DNA of 64,000 nucleotides. Source: Mytilus trossulus. Taxonomy: Eukaryota > Mollusca > Bivalvia > Mytilida > Mytilidae. This document shows, piece after piece, positions 9,911 through 21,360 of the stretch. The stretch's first letter is position 1. Every line of letters starts with the position of its first letter. The translations under genes were made by a program, and so were the position numbers. The stretch is from contig NC_086378.1 in assembly GCF_036588685.1 (NCBI RefSeq), positions 15,479,578 to 15,543,577 on the forward strand, read 5' to 3'. The notes below the pieces were generated by a model. That model was not told the origin of the DNA, searched no databases, and was given only the letters and a program-made list of their open reading frames with translations.

Positions 9911-12079
9911 CTGTAATACAAAAGAAACACATAAAAACAAAATAGAAAAGATTTATAAATTGATTGATTTTGGTATGGTTAACGTGCAGATGAAAATATT
10001 TCGTAAATTTTTAGGAGGATTTGAAATTATCTAATAAATCAAACAAACAAGTACTAGGCTTTACAAGATGGCCGACATGTATTATGGGTAGGTATACTTC
10101 TACCATAAAAAAAGGGTAAACAATTAACTTTGCAACAGGTCACCCCGGAGTCCGAAAAGACGTATTGGTAGCGTTCTTTTACATGCAGAGAGCGCAGCAT
10201 TATTCTTAAATTAGAGTTCGGATTTAACCGTAACGTTCTCATTCCAACAGTTCATGGCTGCATTCTAATAATCAAGCGCGGCGCTACAACGACGCCCTTC
10301 TATGCCATGGGTTTTATTGTCAGTGGGAGAAGACCTGGAGAGCCTCTATGTCTATAGACTATAATAATTATAGTCTGCATTGAGGGTGTAGATAGAAAAC
10401 ACTTGGCTTAGCACAAAAATTAACATATTATTCAAGGGTATCTTCCTGTTATACATGATACACAAACTGACTGTATTCGTCATTGAAATGTCCTACAGAA
10501 GACAAAAACAATAAAACAAAAAAATATCTTCATGTATCACTTACCCTGATTTTGCGAAAGAAGTCCAATATTGTATTAAGTTTTTAGAAAATTGTTTCTC
10601 ATCATCAGATATTTCATGGTCTCCAACTTTAAACAACCATATTAGATCGTCTCCATGCCCACTGCCTTCAAACCATTCAGGGGGAGTTCCTCCAAAGGGA
10701 TCTGGACTAGTCTTAGAAAATAAATACTGGTAAGTTTTTCCATTTTTCAAAGCTGCGTGGAATTCCAACATTTTTATGGAGGGATATGTGAACATAACAT
10801 CTGCCAGAAGTTCTGTTGTTCTGAGACTCTGTTCTTTGGTAGATGCATCCGCTTTGTAAAAATTGCACATTTGTTCTATAATACTGTCGTCGCTTCTAAG
10901 ATACTTCTCAACATAAGATGCAATTATTGCCTCACACGCTACTTTGTGTGGAACTCCTTCCGTTACGTTAAAACTATAAAATTCTTGGAGTTCAGGAAAT
11001 GTGATCAAATATAATAATGATCCTTCATTAGAAGTTGTTCCAGAAATAAAGTCAAGAGATCCGAAGAACTGAGAAACAGCAGACGTTTTGTCTTCCAAAC
11101 TAACGATAGGATTTTCGGTAAACAACTCGCCATCAACAACAGGATAACTATGCGATTTAAAAAATATATGCCTTTTTAATTTGTCTTCCGATACCGTCGA
11201 ATAAAAGTCAGTAATATCTAAAAGTTCCTGAACTGTTTTTTCTCTTAAGCAATCTACGAATTTGAACTCATCTTCAATTGGACACAACGATTTTTTCGAC
11301 AGTTGATTTGCATATTCTTGAACTTCATCCTGTTTACGCATAAGGATTTTACTATGGACACCACTTTGACCAATAGCACGATGAAATAAACCTTTATTTG
11401 TAGATATAAGGGATTGAAGTGATACACTGTAGCCGCCTGCAGATTCTCCAAAAATAGTCACAGAATTCGGATTCCCGCCAAACATTTTAATATTATCATG
11501 AACCCACTGTAAAGCTAATTTCTGATCCCATAATGCATAGTTACCCCGTGCAGCTGGGTGATCTATGGCTAAAAATCCCAAAATACCGAGTCTGTAGTTA
11601 AAACTGACCATTATAATGTCCCCCTCTATTGCCATTCGCGAAAGATCTTCCTCATTTCCAAACCCAACTTCAAACCCCCCGCCATGAATCCAGACCATTA
11701 CTGAAAAGTTATTCAATTTGTCTAATGAATTTGGTACGTACACATTCAAAAATAAACAGTCTTCAGATGTTGTAGGTCTTGATAATTCAGGCATAAAATC
11801 CGGAATATTTTGTGGACATGCTGAGCGAAAGGCAGTGGCATCTACTGTTTCTTTCCATAATCCGAAAGGCACTGGTTTCTTAAATCTTAGAGATCCAACA
11901 GGAGGTTTTCCAAATGGTATTCCACGGAATTCGTATAAAGTGTCGCCAGTCTCAGCAAATATTCCCTTTACGCCTTTAATTGAACCCAATGAAGTTTTTA
12001 GTAAAGCGGTTTCTATCGTGTGTTCTGTTCTTACTATGGACAGGAACGATAGGTACAACGAACAGACTAAGACTCTCAT
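9724..12079 (-). CDS. Carboxylesterase (type-B family, alpha/beta hydrolase), ER-retained
   Basis: Coding exons 12079-10545 and 9910-9724 are joined by a phase-2 intron (donor GTAAGT, acceptor TTACAG) and give 573 residues, the usual length for type-B carboxylesterases. A signal peptide (MRVLVCSLYLSFLSIV) leads. The oxyanion-hole motif HGGGF is at 132-136 and the nucleophile elbow GESAGG has Ser213. Glu352 (SNEGS) and His475 (GSGHGDD) complete the triad, so the enzyme should hydrolyse carboxylic esters. The EDCLFLNVY motif and cysteines 88/108 and 266/277 match the family's two disulfides. The protein ends in HDEL, an ER-retrieval signal comparable to the HxEL ends of vertebrate liver carboxylesterases, implying action in the ER lumen on lipids or xenobiotics (inference). 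An acceptor (TTTGCAG) 15 bases upstream of the ATG indicates a 5' exon, probably untranslated, not located. Confidence 0.92.
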
Positions 12080-12094
12080 TTCCAAAATATATAA

Positions 12095-12309
12095 CTGCAA
12101 AAGAAACAAAAAATCAACTTAGTTGTTCTGAAACTAAAAGTAGATATTATATATATTTGAATATAATATCATTAATTGAAATCACTAATTAAAAATGTTC
12201 TTTACAATTCAGACATTTTTAACAATTTCAAATATCTTATAATCTACATAAGAACCTAAGGAAATTCACGTGTATTGTTTGAAATTTTTGTCCGATTTTC
12301 GGAATATTC
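12095..12309. other. Upstream region of the carboxylesterase
   Basis: AT-rich sequence upstream of the first coding exon. It begins as intron (acceptor at 12095-12100 on the minus strand). I see no clear promoter element. Confidence 0.4.
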
Positions 12310-13121
12310 TGGGCCCAGTTTCACGAAGCTGTCTTACGACTATGACATGTCTTAGGATGGTCTAACGACATATCTTAGTCCTAAATGGGTTTCACAACGT
12401 GGTCCAAAATTAGGACATCTCTTAAAGTTGGTCATAAAGTTAGGACAAAGCGAGAGGTGTCTTATGATGGTCTTAGGATAGTTATACGTTTATTTAAATA
12501 AATTACACTCATTTTTTATATTAATTTTGAAAAAAATAACTTATTATCATCTAATTATCTATTCTCCTATTCCTGCTTATAACGTTATCTTTCTAGATTG
12601 ACGGATTATCATGATTTGTCAACAATGAAAATTCGATGTATTGATATCAAGATTGCACGATTTTATCCCTTAACCTTATATAATCAATAAAGTCGAAATT
12701 GAATTAAACTCACTTGTACCAACAAATGTCATCATTTTATATTCCTTTTTTCCTAATTTTGCATTCAAAATTTCATATTCATATTGATGTATTGTTTCAA
12801 GATAATTTATATATAAATTACTTTTATTTTTTACATTTATATTTATTTTGAAAATTATGTCATTATATTAATCAATACGTTTAGAATAATTTATGGTAAG
12901 ACATACTATTATTACATGATTTTTTTCCGTAAATCATATTTATATTTGAAAATTTAAGAACTTGCGACAGGTTTAGGATGTCTTAGCTAAGATCATCCTA
13001 ATACAGCTTCGAGACGAGGTCTGTGATATGTCCTAGGATAGTCATAAGAGGATCATAAGACATCATGTCCTAAGATATATCTTATGACATGTCTTAGGAT
13101 AGCTTCGTGAAACCGGCCCCT
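12310..13121. mobile_element. Inverted-repeat element, non-autonomous, ~0.8 kb
   Basis: The left end GGGCCCAGTTTCACGAAGCT and the inverse of the right end GGGGCCGGTTTCACGAAGCT match with few differences. Subterminal zones on both sides are packed with 'gacatgtcttaggat'-like words in both orientations, and the middle is AT-rich with no open frame. This is the structure of a MITE or foldback element lacking a transposase. Confidence 0.8.
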
Positions 13122-13979
13122 GGTTTTAGCCATTTGAAAGCCTTAAAATATTTGCCATTTTTCTTTTTATAAATCTTTTACATGTATAATTATAAGCCAT
13201 CATTCTGTATTTTTTTTAATAGTTTCTGAGAACTCCAACTTCTCAATGATAAAGCAATGAAAAAGAGAGAACATTTTCCCGCCACACTTTCAATGTTTTA
13301 TATCTCGAAAACAAGCAGATTGACCTATACTTAATTTCAATTTTGCTCTTTATGTTCCTTTATCAAATCCCTATCAATATATAAAAGTGGTATGAGAAGC
13401 TTGTTATTTTAAAACTGAGAAGCGAACTGCCTTAAAGAGACATATACATGTATAAACATTCACAATTACATTTGCGGGTTTATGCTCACTGTCATAATAT
13501 TAATCTGAGTGTCAAGCTTGTGATATATACGTTCTTTTAGTAATGTTTAACGGGAAGTAATTTTAAGCTAAGAATTTCTTAAAAACATCTATTTTTTATT
13601 ACAACTTACATGTATTTCTATCATACAGCTACAGCAATGATATTATTCTCATGAGGTTTTTTTCATAGTAAACAAATGTGATCATATTAACTTATATATT
13701 AAAACGATTATTACTCTTCTTAATGTATTAAAATCCCTTTCTTACTGTACAAATTGTGCATGTAGCTTTATTTGTTATGGACTTAAAATCTTATTGAATT
13801 ATGAATTTAAAAGTACGTGTAATCGTGTATTGTAAAATTAATGGCTACATTTCCTATCTACATTTAGTTTTTAAAAAGATTTAATAAATCCAAATTTATA
13901 AAATCATATACTCTTTAATCAGTTGTATGCTAAGTCAGCGTTGACTTAAACTGTTCTTTAATAAAAGCAAATATGTATA

Positions 13980-16632
13980 GGCCGTGTTCACATTGACCTA
14001 AACTCGGTGTTGTGTTAGTTTAACTTACACTTAAACTAAACATAATCACGTTCCCATTGATAAAACTCAATGTTTACATGTAGTTTAAATCGTGTTTTGT
14101 CTACATGCAGTCGATAGTCGATGTAGGCCTTGTGTAGGTTAAGTGTACACAAAACTAGGCATTTAGAACTGTAATTTTCCCATTTATTTAAAAAAGAAAC
14201 GAATTTTACATAAAATTGATACTTATATATACGGGGCGCCGAATGGGACTCTTGTGGTTTTGTACTCAAAATTCAATTTTGTACGGACAAAAGTGACTTT
14301 TGTTCAACAAAAATGAGTTCAGTTTAACAAAATTTGTATCATACTACAAATTTGTAATTTTGTCATACAAAATTATCTATCAGCGGACAAAAGTCACTTT
14401 TGTCATGACAAAATTCATTTTTGTTACACAGACTTGACTTTTGTTACCTAATTTGAAAATTGAGCGACAAAAGTCAATTTTGTATTCAAATTAGTAAAGT
14501 TTGGTTTCTGTGAACTAATTTGCATACAAAATCGACTTTTGTTACACAAAATTGACTTTTGTTAAACAAAATTGACTTTTGTTACACAAAATTGACTTTT
14601 GTTACACAAAATTGACTTTTGTTACACAAAATTGACTTTTGTTACACAAAATTGACTTTTGTTACACAAAATTGACTTTTGTGAGACAAAATTGACCAAT
14701 GTGAGACAAAATTGACTTTTGTCTCAACAAAATTGACAAAATTGAATTTTGTCTCAACAAAATTGACAAAATTGAATTTTGTCTCAACAAAATTAACAAA
14801 ATTGAATTTTGTCTCAACAAAATTAACAAAATTGAATTTTGTCTCAACAAAATTGAATTGTGTCTCAACAAAATTAACAAAATTGAATTTTGTCTCAACA
14901 AAATTGATTTTTGTCTCACGAAAGTCAATTTTGTCTCACGAAAGTCAATTTTGTCGTCACAAAAATGAATTTTGTCGTCACAAAATTGACTTTTGTCTCA
15001 ACAAAATTTACAAAATTGACTTTTGTCTCAACAAAAATGACAAAATTGAATTTTGTCTCACAAAATTGACTTTTGTCTCAACAAAATTTACAAAATTGAC
15101 TTTTGTCTCAACAAAATTTACAAAATTGACTTTTGTCTCAACAAAATTGACTTTTGTCTCAACAAAATTGACTTTTGTCTCAACAAAAATGACAAAATTG
15201 AATTTTGTCTCAACAAAAATGACAAAATTGAATTTTGTCTCACAAAAGTCAATTTTGTCTCACAAAAGTTAATTTTGTCTCACAAAAGTTAATTTTGTTT
15301 CACAAAAGTCAATTTTGTCTCACAAAATTGAATCTTACCTTACACAAATGACTTTTGTGATTTAATTTCCATATCAGGTAACAAAAGTCAATTTTGTATG
15401 CAAATATGTTTATATTTGCATACCTTTTAGACAAAATTGACTTTTGTCATGACAAATATGAATTTTGTCTACAAAAATGAATTTTGTCATAACAAAAATG
15501 AATTTTGTCCAAACAAATGAATTTTGTCATCACAAAATTGAAGTTCTCACAAAACAAGTCTGTAGCACATAGTTTTGTAAGACAAAAATGATTTTGTTAT
15601 GACAGAATTGAATTTTGTACAAAACCACAAGAGTCCCATTCGGCGCCCCGTAATATAACACTTATTAATAAAGTTATTTACAGAAATATTTCTCTAAACT
15701 TGATATATTTTTTTGTTATACAAATACTTTATGTAGCATTATTAACCCCTTATCAAGACTCATCCATCGATCCATCATTGCCGAACACATAATTCATATG
15801 ACAAGGTCTTCCCGAATCGACTGGACATTCATGTACACACTGACAAAAATATTTGCCACTGGTCTATACTCAAACAACGAATCATTCATAAATGCAATAC
15901 TGAAAAAGGTGAGGTTAACTTTTTTTGTGTAGTATCTCAGATCCGTTAAAATACAATTAGAAAAAAAAACAATTTCCCCCTCCTTTTGCCAAATACTCCT
16001 TGGAGAAAAAAATACTATTTAAAACAAACGGAAAGATAGAAATGTAGTGATCCTCTTTAAAACATCGCATTTTTTTTTCTTTGTCTGTAAGCACGGTGAT
16101 GCAGCCTACGTTTTTAAAGCGTAATCGAGACCTCTTTAAACTACTGCAAATCAACCAAAATGACTTTCTCAAAGGAGTAACCACTTTACTTAAAAAAGAA
16201 AAGGGAGGAGGGGGGTCTGAGTCCGAATTTGTTTCTCGCGCGAAATTTTATATTTTTTTTTTCGATGGTACCAATTTAATATTTAACACTATATTGTATG
16301 GGGAAACTTTGGATTCAAAATATTTGTTCATTCTAATCATCTGTATGACCCGATTTTTTTAAATCAATTTGCAGAAAAATCCATCCCCCCTTTTTTTTAA
16401 AAAGTCAAATGGTCGTTCCTTAACTGCTTATACAGTTGTTTGTAAATTTGAATTCGGTTCTACGTAATCAACATTTAAATGACATATTGTTTAAAAATGT
16501 GAACAAATCTTATGTACAGGTAACTAAACAAGGTGTATAGATCTGAACAAATGTCATGTGAAACTAGTGTACATTACACTAAACCAAACGTAAACATGTT
16601 TACTGTACACGGCGTTTGGTGTGAACACGGCC
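13980..16632. mobile_element. Outer inverted-repeat element (GGCCGTGTTCACA ends), hosting a nested element
   Basis: The left end GGCCGTGTTCACA at 13980 is repeated inverted at 16620-16632, with TA on both outer sides. Subterminal sequence (lacking/containing 'aaac.aaacgtaaacatg') is also inverted. No transposase frame is visible. A second foldback element (14231-15651) lies inside, so this element is the older insertion; without it the host element would be about 1.2 kb. Confidence 0.65.
14231..15651. mobile_element. Foldback element: perfect 35-bp inverted termini around a satellite-like array
   Basis: Positions 14231-14265 and 15617-15651 are perfect inverted repeats of 35 bp, starting ACGGGGCGCCGAATGGGACT. 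Everything between is dozens of copies of short words related to ACAAAATTGACTTTTGT, in ~20-bp and ~30-bp arrangements and in both orientations, many of them self-complementary. There is no coding capacity. TA occurs on each side of the CGGGGCG core, consistent with a TA target duplication (tentative). The two termini are still identical over 35 bp, which suggests recent mobility or correction. Confidence 0.88.
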
Positions 16633-18190
16633 TAAGTTAAACAAATGTATAACCCGCGGAGCGCATATCAGCTGCTCACTTGCAAGTGTTGTATTTCATT
16701 TTTTACCAACCCACATGTGTTATGGAAGAACTTTTGTATTAAACATTATTATTCACTCTGAAGAATATCTGTATTTTGGGCATGAGTTCTAAGCAAGTTG
16801 TACATGTATGCGTTACACAGTTATGATAAACTAAGATTTAGGTAAATGATTCTATATGCGGTATATTATTTATACTGGGTGAATGGAACATCTGGTTGAC
16901 AGAAGTACAAAACCAGCAGTTAATTGTACAGCCTTATCCAATATGTACATGCAGATTATTTGGAGTAAAATTCACAAAGAACATGTAAGTTATAAAAAAA
17001 ACACTAAGATGGCAACTCCTAAATGCAACCTATAGCTGTGTTGGTTAGTCACATAAAATGTATCATGATTCTGTTGTTTTTTGCATTTCGTAGCTTCCAG
17101 TACTAGTGCTATTGTCTATTCTAGTTGTCTGTATTTCCAAACCAACCAATGAACATGCATGTTGTAGGTCGTACAATGTACCATAACATATAGTTGGTAA
17201 TTATTGTGTCATTTTTGTATTTTGTGAAGAGTTGTTTCATTGAGTAGACCACAACATCTATTTTTTATAAGTAAAAAATATTGCTAATTGAAAAAAGACG
17301 AACAGACATTTCGATAAAAAAAAACCTGTTTTAGATGCAAAAAAAACCCTAAAGACTGATCAACACGACCCAAAAGAAAGTTCCCCGCTGGAACTATTTT
17401 ATCATTGATTTAGATTTTTGTTCCTGTACTTACGACTTTGCGATTTGTATTAAAAAAGGGGGATATCGACACGAAACATACATGTATGTCGAGTCGGTTG
17501 TTTTTAACACAAGGTTAAAGACCACTAGCAATATTCATGTTCTCAAAGAGGAATATGATCAATAATGTCGTTCGGTGAGTCTTTCGTTCACTTTCTTTTG
17601 ATGTACAATATTTCTTAAGAGATATTTTACAGTCAAAAGTGGTAAAAAAACAAGTGCATTATTTAGATTTATCCAGGCTGTATATTTCCCCCCTTTTTAC
17701 CATTAAAATACCTGTAAAACTTTACTTACCTTTGTGCTCGGCCAGCTATTTACCTAGATGTAGTTATTATTTATAAATCAGCAATATTTAAATATTTCTA
17801 TATATATATATAGTCAACTTTTAAGGGTACTAAGGGTATAAGATATGGAGTTTTAAATTAAACTTATATGTGAGGTAAATGATCATTAATTATAAGTAAA
17901 CGTAGTTCAATATGTAAGACTGTTCAAGTGGTTCATTTGTAGGTTAAGTCTGTTTTAATTTCCAAATAGAATCGACGAAAAATAATTCTTTAAATAGCAA
18001 GTGACAATAATGAATATAAGAAATACCAATGATTTTGTGACCATTCCGATACAGCTCATAAACGTGATTCAAATTTATGGAAAAAAATGAAAACATGTAC
18101 TACGGTACAGTAAACAGTAAAATATATATATATATATATATCGACGATTTGAAAATAAGTCGTCAAGTCCTTTAACATAATGATGTATTC
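16633..18190. other. No gene or clear repeat seen
   Basis: AT-rich sequence with only simple repeats (an AT run near 18122-18141). No open frame with splice signals or recognisable domain. Confidence 0.5.
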
Positions 18191-18320
18191 AGTGTCGGAT
18201 CCAGAGGGGAAAACCCCTCCCTCTATTGTAAATCAATGCATTTGCATGGTTGGTAGGTACTCACCTTGTCCCTAGGTTGGGACCCCCTGTAAAAAATGGC
18301 CAGATCCGCCCCTCACACTT
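18191..18320. mobile_element. Short MITE (130 bp) with 'GGATCC / GGATCTGG' inverted ends
   Basis: The left end AGTGTCGGATCCAGAGGGG and the inverse of the right end AGTGTGAGGGGCGGATCTGG are related inverted termini around a short C-rich and G-rich middle. A truncated relative occurs near 6290-6330. Confidence 0.55.
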
Positions 18321-18539
18321 AACCTGTTCGTACACGTACACAACAATGTAACTTGTGTTTTAGTTTGATATTGTTGGTAAAATTCCTCAATCAGAATTAG
18401 GAATACGAGTGCGTTCTTTCTAGCGGATACAAAGGTTTAAATATATGGACCTAATTAAGGTTTATGACCCCTTCTGTAGCCATTTTTGTACGAACTTTTC
18501 AAACTTCAATTGTATCAAAACTACAGATATATTGATTAA

Positions 18540-19115
18540 TAGAGATAGGCTATTTTGTACATTTTCCAAGGGGAAACTTGATGCAAAGCATTATTTTCTA
18601 CTGTTTCATTGCATTAAATTTAACAGAAAAAGAGGACTTTGTGGCAAATAAATCAAAATTTTTATAGAAAATTCACAGCCTTTATCCTTGTACTCTCATA
18701 TTTGGCAATTTGATGACTAATATATTTAGGATTATTGCATGCAGTGCTAGCATTGATTTCCTTAAAACAAGTTTATAAATGTAGTCATTGGTTAAAACAA
18801 ATATATATATGGGCAAAACCAAGTACACCTTATAGGGTGCGCTCGACTTTAGTGACGCAGCACAAGGTGTTTTGGAATTTACATGTTGCTTAGAACTTTT
18901 TGTAAAAAATAAACCCTAGCACATCATAAAAAAATCAAGTGAGTAATTTGTGTTTCAAATTTTATAACAAAAATCTCTGTATTATAGGCTGTGGATTTTC
19001 TATAAAAATCTTGATTTATTTGCCACAAAGTCCTTTTTTTCTATTAAATGCAATGAAATAGTAAAACACAATTCTTTGCATTAAGTTTCCACTGGGAATA
19101 TGTACAAAATACTGT
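18540..19115. repeat. Inverted duplication flanking a MITE
   Basis: About 115 bp left of the MITE (18545-18658) and about 105 bp right of it (19009-19115) are diverged inverted copies. Both would encode the same peptide end FNRK(R/K)GLCGK when read outward. The whole block is therefore a ~570-bp imperfect palindrome with the MITE as its loop. Confidence 0.65.
18659..19008. mobile_element. MITE with TTTTTATAGAAAAT ends (copy 1)
   Basis: Inverted termini TTTTTATAGAAAATTCACAG and TTTTTATAGAAAATCCACAG bound ~350 bp. A homologous copy lies at 56372-56706, with shared internal words such as 'ttggcaatttgatgac' and 'gcatgcagtgctagcattga'. Confidence 0.75.
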
Positions 19116-19541
19116 ACGACATTCGAACGCAGGTGGAAGAAAGCTCCGCTGATGTAGACCCTCAGGTAATTGGTGCACTCCGGGAATCTTGCAAATACAT
19201 CCGTACTTACAACTGACGAGATGTATGATTCACATTGGGTTAATACATTTAATTGGGTATAACCGTGACATTCAGTGGAAAACATTTGACTTAATTTTTA
19301 TTCTAATAGAATTTTAATATATATGCTTTGGGGTGTTTATCTTGGAGATCGGGGCAAAATTAACACGTTTTCGGGTCATTGCAACAACTTATACGTACAA
19401 TATCAGTGCTATTCAAAATCAAATATTTAGCAGATCTATCCGTTTCCCCTTTCCAAGAAAGATCCTTGCACTTTTATTTTTAAACTAAATTGCAATTGGA
19501 ACACGCAGGAAGTAGATTTTACATTCCATCCAAAATGATAT

Positions 19542-20390
19542 CCATATGAGTATTTGGACCATACGCGTATGGCCATGACCATATCTGTATACTCATATGG
19601 TCCGACTATACGCGCATGGTCGGACCATATGAATATAATACTCGTTTGGTTATTAACGGGCCGGACCATATGAGTATTTGGACCATATAGTTTTGTTTTT
19701 CAAATGACATAATAAACGTTTCAATAATATAAAAAACTTTATCTTAATTTGTGCATGATCCTTTTCATTTACACCTTTTGTTTGCGAGTGAAATATAGCC
19801 TTTTTTTTGCAGCTGCGTACATTGATACCGAGGTCTATGGCCATTCTGAGGTCTGCGGTGTTTTTAAGAAGCTCTTAGACTAGATCTCAAATATCGTAAA
19901 ATAACTGCAATACACAGTATTCACAAGACAAATTAAATAAACTATGATTCTTTCCAGTGACTTCTTGTGTAACAGTTCATCATAACAAAACATTGGATTT
20001 TTTTTTTTTAGTCGACATATTGACATTCACTCGTAATAACAGATCGGTAATGACCATCGGTATAAAATGTGTTTACTATGAATTTGACAATTAGGTAAAA
20101 TATCTATGCGAAACTTCTTATTTTTATTTAGCTTATCTTTTTATTATGATGTAATAATAAAATAACCTATATGAATTTAATGCGTCTTTTTATAAATGAA
20201 AGGGCATACCATATGAAGAGTAAAGAAGTATTAAAAGTAAACTGTAAAAAAGTGTGTTAATTAACCCGACCATACGTGTACGGTCGGACCATACGCGTAT
20301 GGTCGGACCATACGCGTATGGTCGGACCATATATGAGTATATACCCATATGGTCATGACCATACGCGTATGGTCCAAATACTCATATGGT
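19542..20390. mobile_element. Foldback element with palindromic CCATACGCGTATGG arrays
   Basis: The left arm (from 19542: CCATATGAGTATTTGGACCA, then CATACGCGTATGG) and the right arm (to 20390) are inverted copies for more than 40 bp. Both arms hold several copies of the palindrome CCATACGCGTATGG and of CATATGAGTAT. The AT-rich centre has no coding capacity. Another internal copy of the left terminus lies at 19662-19688. Confidence 0.8.
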
Positions 20391-20827
20391 CTGGAACATG
20401 TATATATATGTAATTCATTTGTAATAATGATTGAACCTGGACTTTGTTTGTGAAATTGACAACGCCCGCACTTGTTTGTTTGCCGCTACGTGAGACCTGT
20501 CCAGAAAGAGTGACACACATTCAGTCTCTTTTCAGGAGGAGGAGACAAACCTATTTCTTAGAGTGAATAAATTATGCTCTTTAAATATTTGTCGCTGGTT
20601 TTTACAAAATTAATAAATCAATGACTGATTCATTTAGCATGTCATATGCTTTACTTTATGCAAACTGAAACCAATCAATCAATCAATTGATCAATCAAGC
20701 CATTAATGAACCAATGAACCAATCAATAGATACATTTTGTACATTAACCGAACAACCAAACTACTTGATAATTGATATTATGCACTGTTTGAACATGACG
20801 AAATGTTAAAGAACTGAAAACAACACG

Positions 20828-21240
20828 TTAATAATGTCTTGCGTCCGAAGCGCTTTTCTGGATTTACCTTCATCAGGAACGATCAAAGCCAAACATTTGA
20901 AATCCGAAGATGTATAAGTACCGAAACCGTTGAAGAGCTACGTATATGCAAAAAATACCTAATTCTTCTAAAGCCAACTTTGCCTGAGGGAGTTGAAACC
21001 TTAGTTTCTTAATAATTTCAAAATTTATAAACGGACAATTTTAGTAAAGTTTGTTAAATCATGTCAGTACTGAAATACTAACTACTGAGCTGATGATACC
21101 CTCGGGGACTGATACTCCACCAGCAGAGGTATCGACCCAGTGATGTAAAAAATTGAAAACAACACGTTAATAATGTCTTGCATTCGAAGCGCTTTTCTGG
21201 ATTTATCTTCATCAGGAACGCTTGCAAGCCAGAATATCCA
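20828..21240. repeat. Dispersed repeat copy ('cgaagcgcttttctggattta' family)
   Basis: Homologous to 7320-7760 and 61060-61215. The sub-block containing 'cgaagcgcttttctggattt' occurs twice within this copy (near 20845 and 21186). Confidence 0.7.
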
Positions 21241-21360
21241 TACGACGTTTCTGTAATTCAGGTTCATTAGACTACATCTCAACAACACAGACGTACCACT
21301 ATAAACACTAACTAACACATTATGTTAGAGCCATCGACAAAAATAAACAGATTTTTTCCA

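Noticed and set aside
14662..15292. Open frames up to 186 codons on both strands
   Set aside because: They are products of the satellite-like repeat (endless FVSTKLTKLN-type words) inside a foldback element.
18445..19285. Two opposing open frames ending in GLCGK
   Set aside because: They are the two arms of an inverted duplication and not conserved genes; no domain.
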